Of a DNA stretch of 64,000 bases, positions 42,089-50,459 are shown piece by piece (position 1 is the first letter of the stretch; each line of letters begins with the position of its first letter). The DNA is taken from assembly GCA_016219985.1 (NCBI GenBank), contig JACRJO010000018.1:186001-250000 (forward strand), read 5' to 3'. The notes under the pieces are model-generated. The model did no database searches. It worked only from the letters and a program-made list of their open reading frames with translations, and was not told the origin of the DNA. Source of the DNA: Sphingobacteriales bacterium (GTDB lineage Bacteria; Bacteroidota; Bacteroidia; Chitinophagales; Chitinophagaceae). Both the position numbers and the translations under genes were made by a program.

Positions 42089-43321
42089 ATGACACAAAAG
42101 ATCAAAGTATTGAACCCGGTAGTAGAGCTGGATGGCGATGAAATGACCCGGATTATCTGGAAATTTATTAAAGACAAACTGATCCTTCCCTACCTGGAAC
42201 TGGATATAAAATACTATGACCTTGGCATTGAACACCGCGATCAGACCGATGACCAGGTGACAGTGGATGCCTCCAATGCCATCAAACAATACGGGGTGGG
42301 TATCAAATGCGCCACCATCACACCCGATGAAGCCCGGGTAAAGGAATTCAACCTGAAACAAATGTGGAAGAGCCCCAATGGTACGATCCGGAATATCCTG
42401 GACGGAACGGTTTTCCGTGAACCCATCGTGATCAGTAATGTACCGCGACTGGTGACCAACTGGACCGCCCCGATCATTGTGGGCCGCCATGCTTTTGGTG
42501 ACCAGTACCGGGCTACAGATGCCGTGATCAAAGGGAAAGGCAAACTGACCATGACCTTTACTCCCGACGGGGGAGGCGAACCGCAGACCTTTGAAGTATT
42601 CAACTTTAAAGGAGACGGGGTGGCTATGAGCATGTACAATACCGATGAAAGCATTACCGGGTTTGCCCGCAGCTGTTTCAATATGGCCCTGGGTAAAAAA
42701 TGGCCCCTGTATCTTTCCACTAAGAACACGATCCTGAAAAAATATGACGGCCGGTTTAAAGATATTTTCCAGGAGATCTTTGAAAAGGAATTCAAGGCGC
42801 AGTTTGAAGCGGCAGGTATTGTTTATGAACACCGCCTGATCGATGACATGGTGGCCAGCGCCCTTAAATGGAACGGTAATTTCGTATGGGCCTGTAAGAA
42901 CTATGATGGCGATGTACAGAGTGATACGGTAGCCCAGGGATTCGGTTCACTGGGACTGATGACTTCCGTGCTGATCACCCCCGATGGCAAGACCATGGAA
43001 GCCGAGGCTGCCCACGGTACAGTAACCCGTCACTACCGGGATCACCAGGCCGGCAAACCCACATCCACTAACCCGATCGCCTCCATCTTTGCATGGACCC
43101 GCGGACTGGCTTTCCGGGGTAAACTGGATGGAAACCAGGCTTTGATCGATTTTTGCGCAGCCCTCGAAGCCGTCTGCATCGAAACCGTGGAAGAAGGAAA
43201 GATGACCAAGGACCTGGCCGTATGTATCCATGGGAATAAAGTTAAACACGGTGACCATTTCCTGTATACGGAAGAGTTCCTGGAGGCGATTGATGCCAAT
43301 CTGCAGAAGAAACTGAAATAA
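42089..43321 (+). CDS. icd: NADP-dependent isocitrate dehydrogenase (eukaryotic-type, IDH subfamily II)
   Basis: TCA-cycle enzyme: isocitrate + NADP+ to 2-oxoglutarate + CO2 + NADPH. 410 residues, dimeric mitochondrial/cytosolic-like type rather than the E. coli type. Conserved: [20 protein letters not shown] (about 12-31), substrate loop [21 protein letters not shown] (about 92-112), [28 protein letters not shown] (metal Asp, about 251-278), and the NADP site [12 protein letters not shown] and [18 protein letters not shown]. Divergent from the Crp/Fnr gene and probably under its control. Confidence 0.97.
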   Translation: MTQKIKVLNPVVELDGDEMTRIIWKFIKDKLILPYLELDIKYYDLGIEHRDQTDDQVTVDASNAIKQYGVGIKCATITPDEARVKEFNLKQMWKSPNGTIRNILDGTVFREPIVISNVPRLVTNWTAPIIVGRHAFGDQYRATDAVIKGKGKLTMTFTPDGGGEPQTFEVFNFKGDGVAMSMYNTDESITGFARSCFNMALGKKWPLYLSTKNTILKKYDGRFKDIFQEIFEKEFKAQFEAAGIVYEHRLIDDMVASALKWNGNFVWACKNYDGDVQSDTVAQGFGSLGLMTSVLITPDGKTMEAEAAHGTVTRHYRDHQAGKPTSTNPIASIFAWTRGLAFRGKLDGNQALIDFCAALEAVCIETVEEGKMTKDLAVCIHGNKVKHGDHFLYTEEFLEAIDANLQKKLK

Positions 43322-43330
43322 TGGAAGAAT

Positions 43331-43473
43331 TCAAAAGTCAAAAGTAAAAAGCTGAAAGGAGGAGTTTTCTTAAAGTTGGCTCCAGGTTTTTAGCTCGCAG
43401 CATACAAGGCAAGACCAGAGCTGTGAGAAATATTCAAACCGGAGATTTTTGAATTTTTACTTTTGACTTTTGA
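43331..43473. repeat. 20-bp perfect inverted repeat enclosing about 100 nt, icd-deaminase spacer
   Basis: TCAAAAGTCAAAAGTAAAAA (43331-43350) is the exact reverse complement of 43454-43473. The 103-nt interior has no reading frame of note but contains short GC stretches (GAGCTGTGAG, CTCGCAGC). No target-site duplication could be confirmed. Confidence 0.75.
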
Positions 43474-43495
43474 TTTTCAACTTTCAACTCATCAC

Positions 43496-43993
43496 ATGAA
43501 CAAACGATCCGGCTATATCTCCTGGGACGAATATTTCATGGGCGTGGCCCTTTTGTCGGCCCGGCGCAGCAAGGACCCCAATACACAGGTGGGCGCCTGT
43601 ATTGTTAATACAAAGAATAAGATCGTCGGGGCCGGGTATAACGGCTTACCGGCCGGTTGCAGCGATGATGAATTTCCCTGGGATAAGACCGGTGATTTTC
43701 TCAATACCAAGTATCCTTATATCTGCCATGCCGAGCTGAATGCCATCCTCAACAATATCGGGATGGATCTGCATGGCTGCAAGATCTATACCGCCCTGTT
43801 TCCCTGCAACGAATGCTCCAAAGCCATCATCCAGTCCGGTATCACCGAAGTGATCTACCTGTCGGACAAATATGCAGGAACCGATGTTTTTATCGCCTCC
43901 AAAAAAATGCTGGACACGGCCGGGGTGACTTACCGGAAAGTGGAAGCCCGGATAACGGAGCTGACGCTTTCGTACAGGGAAAATGATGTCTGA
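43496..43993 (+). CDS. Deoxycytidylate (dCMP) deaminase family protein
   Basis: 165 residues from ATG 43496 (MNKRSGYISWDEYFMGVALL). Converts dCMP to dUMP, a feed for dTMP synthesis. Zinc site: ICHAELNAI with the His and catalytic Glu (about 83-86) and FPCNECSKAI with both Cys (about 103-108). WDEYFMGVALLSARRSKDPNTQVGACIVN is the N-terminal family block. The usual allosteric and substrate residues cannot be judged here; other ComE/RibD-like deaminases are less likely given the length. Confidence 0.92.
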   Translation: MNKRSGYISWDEYFMGVALLSARRSKDPNTQVGACIVNTKNKIVGAGYNGLPAGCSDDEFPWDKTGDFLNTKYPYICHAELNAILNNIGMDLHGCKIYTALFPCNECSKAIIQSGITEVIYLSDKYAGTDVFIASKKMLDTAGVTYRKVEARITELTLSYRENDV

Positions 43994-43997
43994 TAAA

Positions 43998-44070
43998 AAG
44001 AACCCTGCCTACCGGACAGGCAGGCAAGAACCGAAGAAACAAGAACCCTGCCTACCGGACAGGCAGGCAA
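43998..44070. repeat. Two exact 30-nt copies of a CCTGCCT...AGGCAGG palindrome
   Basis: Copies at 43998-44027 and 44041-44070 are identical over 30 nt. Each contains CCTGCCT, loop ACCGGAC, AGGCAGG. Between them is the word AAGAACCGAAGAAAC, as in the def-ruvX spacer. Confidence 0.8.
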
Positions 44071-44193
44071 ATAAAAATCAAAATTCAAAGCTCAAATCCG
44101 AAAGACGTTCCATACTGGTGCTTCTCAATACCTGATTATCCTATCCCGGTTCTCTTTTTATGATTGTAAGACTTCAGTGATCCAACATAAAAA

Positions 44194-44216
44194 AGCCACC
44201 CGTATAACAGGCGGCT
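44194..44216 (-). terminator. Terminator of the rpsL-rpsG transcript
   Basis: Minus strand AGCCGCC pairs with GGTGGCT (one G-T), followed by six T. 25 nt after the rpsG stop. Confidence 0.75.
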
Positions 44217-44240
44217 CCGGTGCAATTGCAATTGTATCTT

Positions 44241-44708
44241 TTACACTTTGAAGTGGGCAAAAGCCTTGTTGGCTTCAGCCATCCGGTGTGTATCTTCTTT
44301 TTTCTTGAAAGCTGCGCCTTCGCCTTTGGCTGCGGCCACGATTTCGTTGGCCAGCTTATCTGCCATGCTGCGGCCATTCCTGTCACGGCTGTAGCGAATC
44401 AGCCATTTGATGCTGAGGGAGATCTTCCTGTCGGGACGAACCTCGGCAGGGATCTGGAAAGTAGCACCCCCGATACGGCGGCTGCGCACCTCCACGGAAG
44501 GAGATACATTGGCCAGGGCCCTTTTCCATACCTCGTAACCATCTTCGTTGGTGAATTTGGCTACCTTATCCAGCGCATCGTAGAAAATAATAAAAGCCCC
44601 GCTTTTCTTACCCTGCCACATCAGGTTGTTCACAAAACGGGTCACCAGTTTATCGTTAAACCTGGGATCGGGTGCTAAAGGGAGTTTTTTTGCTTGTGCT
44701 TTCCGCAT
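44241..44708 (-). CDS. rpsG: 30S ribosomal protein S7
   Basis: Primary 16S rRNA-binding protein of the 30S head. 155 residues, usual length. [46 protein letters not shown] at the N-terminus and [30 protein letters not shown] in the middle are typical. It lies after rpsL with a 97-nt gap containing a palindromic repeat, and is followed by a terminator and not by fusA. Confidence 0.98.
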   Translation of the reverse strand: MRKAQAKKLPLAPDPRFNDKLVTRFVNNLMWQGKKSGAFIIFYDALDKVAKFTNEDGYEVWKRALANVSPSVEVRSRRIGGATFQIPAEVRPDRKISLSIKWLIRYSRDRNGRSMADKLANEIVAAAKGEGAAFKKKEDTHRMAEANKAFAHFKV

Positions 44709-44764
44709 ATCTGAATTATTATAAGTCTCTTTTTTTATTTATTGCCTCTTCATCTCCGAACTGC

Positions 44765-44787
44765 CATCCTGAGCTTGCCGAAGGATG
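44765..44787. repeat. CATCCTGAGCTTG-type palindromic repeat between rpsL and rpsG
   Basis: CATCCT (44765-44770) pairs with AGGATG (44782-44787); two partial copies of GAAGGATGTCGAAG-type words follow up to the rpsL stop codon. This word resembles intergenic repeats I know to be common in Bacteroidota genomes. Confidence 0.6.
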
Positions 44788-44805
44788 TCGAAGAATGTCG
44801 AAGGA

Positions 44806-45186
44806 TTATTTTTTGGCCTTTTCCTTCTTGGTTCCGTATTTGGAACGGCTCTGCTTACGGTCTTTTACACCGGCGGTATCCAGTGAACCACGCACGATGT
44901 GATAACGAACACCCGGTAAGTCCTTCACACGACCACCCCTGATCAGTACGATAGAGTGCTCCTGCAGGTTGTGCCCTTCCCCGGGAATATAAGCGATCAC
45001 CTCCACCTTATTGGTCAAACGAACCTTGGCCACTTTACGCAGGGCAGAGTTCGGTTTTTTAGGAGTGGTGGTATATACCCTTGTACAAACGCCACGGCGC
45101 TGGGGACACTGGTCCAGGGCCCTGGATTTGCTTTTAGCCCTGATAATTTCTCTTCCTTTTCTTACTAATTGTTGAATTGTAGGCAT
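44806..45186 (-). CDS. rpsL: 30S ribosomal protein S12
   Basis: Decoding-centre protein. 126 residues. [84 protein letters not shown]. The Lys in TPKKPNSA and the Lys in GRVKDLPG, where streptomycin-resistance changes occur, are wild type. First gene of the transcript, with a full -33/-7 promoter just upstream. Confidence 0.98.
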   Translation of the reverse strand: MPTIQQLVRKGREIIRAKSKSRALDQCPQRRGVCTRVYTTTPKKPNSALRKVAKVRLTNKVEVIAYIPGEGHNLQEHSIVLIRGGRVKDLPGVRYHIVRGSLDTAGVKDRKQSRSKYGTKKEKAKK

Positions 45187-45210
45187 TCTTGACCCTTATT
45201 TTTGGGAGGG

Positions 45211-45242
45211 CAAAGGTAAAGGCAGGCGGCCTAATCTCCAAA
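45211..45242 (-). promoter_or_regulatory. Promoter of rpsL, TTTG-N20-TACCTTTG
   Basis: Minus strand TTTG (45242-45239), 20-nt spacer, TACCTTTG (45218-45211), 24 nt before ATG: same geometry as the tRNA-fMet promoter. The rest of the 311-nt spacer 45187-45497 holds only the ilvE terminator. Confidence 0.8.
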
Positions 45243-45439
45243 AAAATGAGCGGTGATTTTTCTGGTTCTGAACCTTTTGGGGATAAAACAGCCATCCGGA
45301 ACCCTGAAAACGGGAACCGGGGAGATAAGGCAATGATTTTCCGCTCTTTTTGCCGGGCAAACCGGGATCCGGCTGCACAATTGGAAACCGGCCGGCACAT
45401 AAACTGCTGAGAAATAAGTGCCGCCCCTTGCAGGAGGTA

Positions 45440-45472
45440 AAAAGGGCTGTACCAAAAGAAATGATACAGCCC
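45440..45472 (-). terminator. Intrinsic terminator of ilvE
   Basis: GGGCTGTA (45444-45451) and TACAGCCC (45465-45472), 13-nt loop; on the minus strand TTTTT follows. 26 nt after the ilvE stop. Confidence 0.88.
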
Positions 45473-45497
45473 CGGTCTTTTTGATTGATTAAGTGGG

Positions 45498-46562
45498 TCA
45501 GATCTTATACATCCAGCCATGGGTGTCAGCGGCCCGGCCTTCACGCATATCGGTGATCGTTTTCTTGATGACTGGCGCGATCTTCCATTTATCCAGGTCA
45601 AATTTCATGCTGATATCTTTATAACCAAGTTCCTTGATCGGGGAAATAGTGGCAGCAGTACCGGTACCGAATACTTCCATATGTTCGCCGGCCTGGTAAG
45701 CGGCCAGTATCTCATCGATACCCAGGTCTCTTTCCTCCACTTTCACGCCCATATCATTCAGCAGTGTGATCACGCTGAGGCGGGTGACTCCTCCCAGGAT
45801 GGTACCCTGCTCGAGGCCCGGCGTGATTGCCGTATTCCCGATGATGAAAAATACATTCATCGTACCGCATTCCTGTACATATTTATGTTCATGGGCATCC
45901 ATCCACAAGACCTGGTCGTACCCCTTCCTTTTGGCTTCGGCCGTGGCGTACATGGCAGCCCCGTAATTACCCGCTGCCTTCGCATAGCCCACTCCACCGG
46001 GTGCCGCCCTGACATATTTTTCTTCCACGTAGATACGCATCGGGGCCGCGTAATAAGGTCCGGAAGGACTCAGGATGATCATGAATTTGTAGGTATCGGA
46101 AGGACGCACCCCGATGAGTTCATCCGAGGAGAACATGAAGGGGCGGATATACAATGAAAAATCGTCCTTGGTCGGAATCCAGTTCTGGTCGAGCGCCACC
46201 AGCTGGCGCATCCCGTCCATAAATAATTCCTCCGGTACAGCCGGCATCTGCATGCGTTCGGCCGAGATATTAAAGCGTTTGAAATTATCATAAGGGCGGA
46301 AGATCGCCGCATTACCCTGGCGGTCCTTGTATGCCTTGATGCCTTCGAAAATGGATTGCCCGTAATGCAGGGCAGCGAGTGAAGGGCTCAGCAACAAAGG
46401 CTGATAAGGTTTGATCTCCGCATTTCTCCACTCCCCGTTCTCATAATCCGCTTCCAGCATATGATCGGTAAAGTATTTTCCAAAGGGCAGGTCATCCAGG
46501 TTTAAATCCTGTAATTTGCTCCTTTCCGCCCGGGTGATTGAAATATCCATTGCTGCAGTCAT
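45498..46562 (-). CDS. ilvE: Branched-chain amino acid aminotransferase
   Basis: PLP enzyme (fold type IV) that swaps the amino group between glutamate and Val, Leu or Ile. 354 residues; ATG at 46562, with a second ATG (MDISITRAERS) four codons later equally possible. LSPSLAALHYGQSIFEGIKAYKDRQG is the N-terminal family block; the PLP lysine is in VGYAKAAGNYG at about 200; EVFGTGTAATISPI binds the PLP phosphate. This is the longer eukaryotic/BCAT-like subtype. Divergent from the unknown gene at 46634. Confidence 0.97.
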   Translation of the reverse strand: MTAAMDISITRAERSKLQDLNLDDLPFGKYFTDHMLEADYENGEWRNAEIKPYQPLLLSPSLAALHYGQSIFEGIKAYKDRQGNAAIFRPYDNFKRFNISAERMQMPAVPEELFMDGMRQLVALDQNWIPTKDDFSLYIRPFMFSSDELIGVRPSDTYKFMIILSPSGPYYAAPMRIYVEEKYVRAAPGGVGYAKAAGNYGAAMYATAEAKRKGYDQVLWMDAHEHKYVQECGTMNVFFIIGNTAITPGLEQGTILGGVTRLSVITLLNDMGVKVEERDLGIDEILAAYQAGEHMEVFGTGTAATISPIKELGYKDISMKFDLDKWKIAPVIKKTITDMREGRAADTHGWMYKI

Positions 46563-46569
46563 AAAAGGT

Positions 46570-46577
46570 TATTTTTG
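46570..46577 (+). promoter_or_regulatory. -7 box TATTTTTG for the 46634 gene
   Basis: Exact TAnnTTTG match 56 nt before the ATG; a second, weaker box TACTTTTA lies at 46615-46622, 11 nt before it. Confidence 0.5.
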
Positions 46578-46633
46578 AACCCCAAAGAAACGAAAAAAAG
46601 ACAAGTCCTGTTCGTACTTTTATCAGATAATCC

Positions 46634-47170
46634 ATGGATATTAATCATATTGAACTGAACCCGGCCTCGGTGGCCGGACTCTATAAGAATCACCTCGTGG
46701 AAACGGGGGGCACAACCCCTCCTGTTCCAAAGCCGGTCTCTTTGCCATCCTCCCCCGAAAAGACTGGCCCCGCCCCTGCTGAATGGAAGGCATTGGGAAA
46801 TAACGGGAAACAGGTGCTGGTACTGGTGGACAGGAAGGATGTCGTTTATCTCCCGGACCAGGAATTGAATTTTTTGACAGGCATCCTCAGCGCCTGTAAG
46901 ATGAACCTGGCTGATGTGGCCATCCTTAACCTGCATCAATATCCGGGCAGCGGCTATAAAGAGCTGGTCCCGTTTTTCAATAGTAAAAAAGTACTGCTCT
47001 TCGGGGTGGAGCCGGCCGCTATTGACCTTCCCCTCGATTTCCCTTCTTTCCAGGCGCAGGCATTTAACGGGACTACTTATCTCTGGTCCCCGGATCTTGG
47101 TACCATGGAAACCGATAAGTTGCTCAAGACAAAGCTCTGGGTCAGCCTGAAACAGCTTTTTAATATTTAA
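46634..47170 (+). CDS. Conserved protein of unknown function next to rdgB
   Basis: 178 residues, no signal peptide or membrane helix. The first about 60 residues are Pro-rich (TTPPVPKPVSLPSSPEK), probably a flexible linker; about 60-178 is a compact alpha/beta domain: KQVLVLVDRKDVVYLPDQELNFLTGILSACKMNLADVAILNL, KKVLLFGVEPAAIDLPLDFP and LWVSLKQLFNI. The order strand-helix-strand with a VLLFG motif recalls small replication-associated Rossmann-like domains such as DNA polymerase III psi, but the similarity is vague. rdgB starts 10 nt downstream in the same transcript, so a nucleotide- or DNA-related role is possible. Confidence 0.75.
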   Translation: MDINHIELNPASVAGLYKNHLVETGGTTPPVPKPVSLPSSPEKTGPAPAEWKALGNNGKQVLVLVDRKDVVYLPDQELNFLTGILSACKMNLADVAILNLHQYPGSGYKELVPFFNSKKVLLFGVEPAAIDLPLDFPSFQAQAFNGTTYLWSPDLGTMETDKLLKTKLWVSLKQLFNI

Positions 47171-47180
47171 ACCCGGCCCT

Positions 47181-47759
47181 GTGAAACTGATATTTGCCAC
47201 TAATAATACCCATAAAGCCACGGAAATCCGCTCCGTTCTTAAAGATGATATCCAGCTGATCACCCTGAAAGAAGCGGGCATTGACCTGGAAATTCCCGAA
47301 CCTTATGATAACCTGGAGGAGAATGCCCGGGCCAAATCCACTACGATCTTTAACCTGACCGGGATTAATTGTTTCAGTGAGGATACCGGGCTGGAAGTAG
47401 AGGCCCTGGGGGGTGAACCGGGGGTTAAAAGTGCCCGGTATGCCGGGGAAGGCCGGTCCTTTGATGCAAATATCGATAAGCTGCTGGCCCGCCTGGAAGG
47501 GGTAACCAATCGTAAGGCCCGGTTCAGGACCGTTATATCCCTGTTACTTGATGGCCGGGAAACCCTGTTTGAAGGTATTTGCGAGGGGCGGATCATCGAA
47601 AAAAGAAGAGGGGAAAATGGCTTTGGCTACGACCCTGTTTTTGTCCCGGATGGCGCCGAACTTAGCTTTGCGGAAATGGATATGGCCGGGAAGAATAAAT
47701 TCAGTCACCGGAAGAAAGCGACCGAAAAACTGGTAGCATTTTTGAATAGCCTATCATAA
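47181..47759 (+). CDS. rdgB: XTP/dITP diphosphatase (RdgB/HAM1)
   Basis: Cleans the nucleotide pool by hydrolysing dITP, ITP and XTP to monophosphates. 192 residues, GTG start at 47181 (reading KLIFATNNTHKATEIRSVL). Conserved: ATNNTHK (T/SxNxxK motif), FSEDTGLEVEALGGEPGVKSARYAG with the metal-binding Glu/Asp, and GFGYDPVFVPDGAELSFAEM followed by SHRKKA. Ten nt after the unknown gene and 12 nt before the sigma factor gene, so probably one transcript. Confidence 0.96.
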   Translation: MKLIFATNNTHKATEIRSVLKDDIQLITLKEAGIDLEIPEPYDNLEENARAKSTTIFNLTGINCFSEDTGLEVEALGGEPGVKSARYAGEGRSFDANIDKLLARLEGVTNRKARFRTVISLLLDGRETLFEGICEGRIIEKRRGENGFGYDPVFVPDGAELSFAEMDMAGKNKFSHRKKATEKLVAFLNSLS

Positions 47760-47771
47760 AACCACCAAATA

Positions 47772-48347
47772 TTGACACCTGAACGCAACCAAAATATCAG
47801 CGAAACCGACCTAATAAGTGGATGCCTGGCAAGTGACCGGCGCATGCAGGAAGAGTTGTACCGCCGGTTCTCCCCCCGTATGTATGCCGTTTGCCTCCGT
47901 TACGCAGGCAATGCAGAGGAGGCCGAGGACATTTTACAGGAAGGATTTATCAAGGTCTTTAAAAAGTTAGACAGTTTCCGGAATGAAGGTTCTTTTGAAG
48001 GCTGGGTCCGCCGGATTTTCGTAAATACAGCCATCGAGCATTTTCGGAGAAAAAGATACCTGCTCCCGGTTACAGAGAAAGAGGAGAACAGCCTGGAAGG
48101 GAAATATACCTCTGTGCTGGATGAACTGGGAGCCAAAGACATCATGGCCCTTGTCCAGGAACTTTCACCCGGTTACCGTACCGTTTTCAATATGTACGTG
48201 GTCGAGGGATATACCCACAAGGAAATTGCCGACCTGCTGGGTATCAGCGAAGGCACCAGTAAATCCCAGTTATCCAGGGCCAAGGTCATCCTGCAGGATA
48301 TGGTCAGAAATTTTTTAGACCAGCAAAGAGGTATCAGTACAAAATAA
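47772..48347 (+). CDS. ECF-type RNA polymerase sigma factor
   Basis: 191 residues, TTG start at 47772 because no ATG lies before the conserved region. Sigma region 2: LYRRFSPRMYAVCLRYAGNAEEAEDILQEGFIKVFKKLDSF (about 28-70), with WVRRIFVNTAIEHFRR as 2.4-like; sigma region 4: LSPGYRTVFNMYVVEGYTHKEIADLLGISEGTSKSQLSRAK (about 130-172). Directs polymerase to a specific promoter set. The gene 2 nt downstream encodes a membrane protein that is its likely anti-sigma partner. Confidence 0.95.
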   Translation: MTPERNQNISETDLISGCLASDRRMQEELYRRFSPRMYAVCLRYAGNAEEAEDILQEGFIKVFKKLDSFRNEGSFEGWVRRIFVNTAIEHFRRKRYLLPVTEKEENSLEGKYTSVLDELGAKDIMALVQELSPGYRTVFNMYVVEGYTHKEIADLLGISEGTSKSQLSRAKVILQDMVRNFLDQQRGISTK

Positions 48348-48349
48348 AC

Positions 48350-49264
48350 ATGAGCAACACGATCCGTCATAAGTTATCCGGTCTTGAATCAGCCCCGCCT
48401 CCCGGTACCTGGGAGCAGGTGCAGGCTGAGCTCGAAGGATTAAACGAATGGCAGTCGTTGGCTAATAAATTGAAGGATGCGGAAAAGGCGCCGCCGGCCG
48501 GTCACTGGAACCGGGTCTTATCCCAATTGGAAGAGGACGGATTAGCCGGTAAATTATACCCGCTTGAAGAGATGCCACCGGCTAATGCCTGGGAGAAAAT
48601 CCGGCACACCCTGGAAACGGAAACAGCTCATCCCGCCAAACGAAAAATAATTCCCTGGTTCCGTTATGCGGCCGCAGCCGCCATCCTGGTTATAATCGGT
48701 TTGGGGGCCATGCGCCTCACCCGGTCCCGGAATGAGGAACCTGAAATGGCCACAAGGCAGGACTCCCTTCCTGTGAACAACGGCACTACTACGGACAACA
48801 GCAAAGAAGAACTGACCAAACTGGTGGCCGGCATCACTGCCGACAATGAAGAAGCCCGGAATGATGCCGCCCTGGAAGCCAGTAAAAAAACATTTGCCAA
48901 ACTGGATATGCCCGACCGCCGGATCGCCAGGGATGTATCCAACTTTTATTTTACCAGTACTGCGGAAACCGGCGCGGCCAGCCGGGGCCTGGATATAACT
49001 AACAGCAGCACCCTGCCGGATCCGGCGATTGCGGCTGACCGTTATATCACCCTGATGACACCGGAAGGCAATATCATCCGGGTTTCGAAAAAACTCAGCG
49101 GGATGGTCTGCTGTATCTCCGGGGAAACGGGAGATCCTGCCTGCGAGAACCAGCTGAAAAAATGGCGGGAAAAGATCGTCGCCTCTTCCCTGGGTCATTC
49201 TGCCGACAGTTTCATGGATATCCTGATGCTGGTCAACTCCGCCGAAGAAACCCACAACGACTAA
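48350..49264 (+). CDS. Probable anti-sigma factor, single-pass membrane protein
   Basis: 304 residues. The N-terminal cytoplasmic part has three imperfect repeats: APPPGTWEQVQAEL (about 16-29), APPAGHWNRVLSQL (about 46-59) and MPPANAWEKIRHTL (about 73-86). One membrane helix follows (about 104-124, YAAAAAILVIIGLGAM). The periplasmic part is about 180 residues with two cysteine pairs (GMVCCISGETGDPAC). It lacks the zinc HxxxCxxC anti-sigma motif, so the role is inferred from the sigma gene 2 nt upstream and the topology. Confidence 0.8.
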   Translation: MSNTIRHKLSGLESAPPPGTWEQVQAELEGLNEWQSLANKLKDAEKAPPAGHWNRVLSQLEEDGLAGKLYPLEEMPPANAWEKIRHTLETETAHPAKRKIIPWFRYAAAAAILVIIGLGAMRLTRSRNEEPEMATRQDSLPVNNGTTTDNSKEELTKLVAGITADNEEARNDAALEASKKTFAKLDMPDRRIARDVSNFYFTSTAETGAASRGLDITNSSTLPDPAIAADRYITLMTPEGNIIRVSKKLSGMVCCISGETGDPACENQLKKWREKIVASSLGHSADSFMDILMLVNSAEETHND

Positions 49265-49293
49265 ATTATTCAACAGTCAATTCAACCAAATTT

Positions 49294-49728
49294 ATGGGAA
49301 GGATCAAGATCGAGCTGCCGGAACGTTTTCGTTTTTCCTGTGAGATCCCGGTGAGGATCACGGATATTAACTATGGAGGGCATACCGGAAATGACACCCT
49401 CCTCTCCCTGGTTCACGAAATACGCATGCAGTTTTTATGCAGCCTCGGTTATACCGAAATGGACATGGCAGGCGCCGGCCTGATCATGGCGGATGCAGCC
49501 ATTGAATTCAGGAAAGAGTTGTTTTACGGGGAATCCCTCACTGCATTTGTGAGTGCCGGCGATTTTTCCAGGATCGGTTTTGACCTTTACTACAAACTGG
49601 AAAAGAAGATGGAGACCGGAACCGCCATCGTGGCGCTGGCAAAGACCGGAATGGTCTGCTATGATTACAGCCGGAAAAAAATCATTGCGGTACCGGACGA
49701 AGCCCGGCAAAAATTGGAATCCGCCTAA
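49294..49728 (+). CDS. Hotdog-fold acyl-CoA thioesterase (YbgC/FcbB-like)
   Basis: 144 residues from ATG 49294 (MGRIKIELPERFRFSCEIPV). The hotdog motif VRITDINYGGHTGNDTLLSLVHEIR (about 20-44) contains the catalytic-type Asp before the Asn/Tyr-Gly-Gly-His turn. ELFYGESLTAFVSAGDFSRIGFDLYYKLE is the central beta-sheet. Hydrolyses acyl-CoA; substrate unknown. It shares a CTAA stretch with the convergent aroE: the two stop codons overlap. Confidence 0.87.
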   Translation: MGRIKIELPERFRFSCEIPVRITDINYGGHTGNDTLLSLVHEIRMQFLCSLGYTEMDMAGAGLIMADAAIEFRKELFYGESLTAFVSAGDFSRIGFDLYYKLEKKMETGTAIVALAKTGMVCYDYSRKKIIAVPDEARQKLESA

Positions 49729-50459
49729 GGCCGGTTCCAGATCTTCCAGCTTTCTTCTGCCTGGATGATCAGCATCTCCTCCCCGTTCTTGATCCGGGCG
49801 CCCCGCTCCTCCCCTTTTTGCAGAAACAATGTTTTGGGGGGATTGTACACTAGGTCATACAATAAATGCTTTCCCGTGATACCCTCATAAGGAATAGGTG
49901 CACAGGTTCCCGTATCGGGGAAAGTGCCCAGCGGCGTGGTATTGATGACCAGGGGGTGCTGACGGACGATCTCTTCATCCAGGTCCGCATAAGTAAGATC
50001 GGATCCGGCGTGCAGGCCCCGGCTGACTACCTGGTAAGCGATGCCGAGCTTTTTTAATACAAAGACAACGGCTTCCGTGGCGCCCCCGTTACCCAACACA
50101 AGCGCCCTGTTGTGCCAGGGTTCTAAAAGGGGGACCAGGCTTTTTTGAAAACCCGTCACATCCGTATTATAACCAATGAGCGTGTTCCCTTCGATCCGGA
50201 TACAATTGCAGGCATGCAGCCCTTCGGGTATTTCAACCGCTGCCAGGAAAGGGATCACCTGCTTTTTATACGGGATGGTCACATTGAGGCCTTCCAGTCC
50301 GGGCTGTGATTTCAGCAGCCCGGGCAGTTCGTCAATAGAAGCCAGGGGAAATAATTCATACCGGCATCCCGGTATTCCTTCCTTCTCAAACTTCCTGGTA
50401 AAATACTTCTGGGAGAAGGAATGAGTCAGGGGGGAACCGATCAGGCCAAAGAGGCGCAT
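49725..50459 (-). CDS. aroE: Shikimate dehydrogenase
   Basis: Fourth step of the shikimate pathway: 3-dehydroshikimate + NADPH to shikimate. 244 residues. Substrate site: LIGSPLTHSFSQKYF (about 5-19) and LEGLNVTIPYKKQVIPF (about 57-73, with the catalytic Lys), and IEGNTLIGYNTDVTGFQKSL. NADP loop: ALVLGNGGATEAVVFVLKK (about 121-139). The family usually has about 270 residues; this is the short form. Translationally coupled to the gene before it: stop and start overlap as TGATG. Confidence 0.96.
   Translation of the reverse strand: MRLFGLIGSPLTHSFSQKYFTRKFEKEGIPGCRYELFPLASIDELPGLLKSQPGLEGLNVTIPYKKQVIPFLAAVEIPEGLHACNCIRIEGNTLIGYNTDVTGFQKSLVPLLEPWHNRALVLGNGGATEAVVFVLKKLGIAYQVVSRGLHAGSDLTYADLDEEIVRQHPLVINTTPLGTFPDTGTCAPIPYEGITGKHLLYDLVYNPPKTLFLQKGEERGARIKNGEEMLIIQAEESWKIWNRP

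Noticed and set aside
49162..49293. Earlier start for the thioesterase gene
   Set aside because: It would overlap the anti-sigma-like gene by about 100 nt, and the conserved hotdog domain begins only after ATG 49294.
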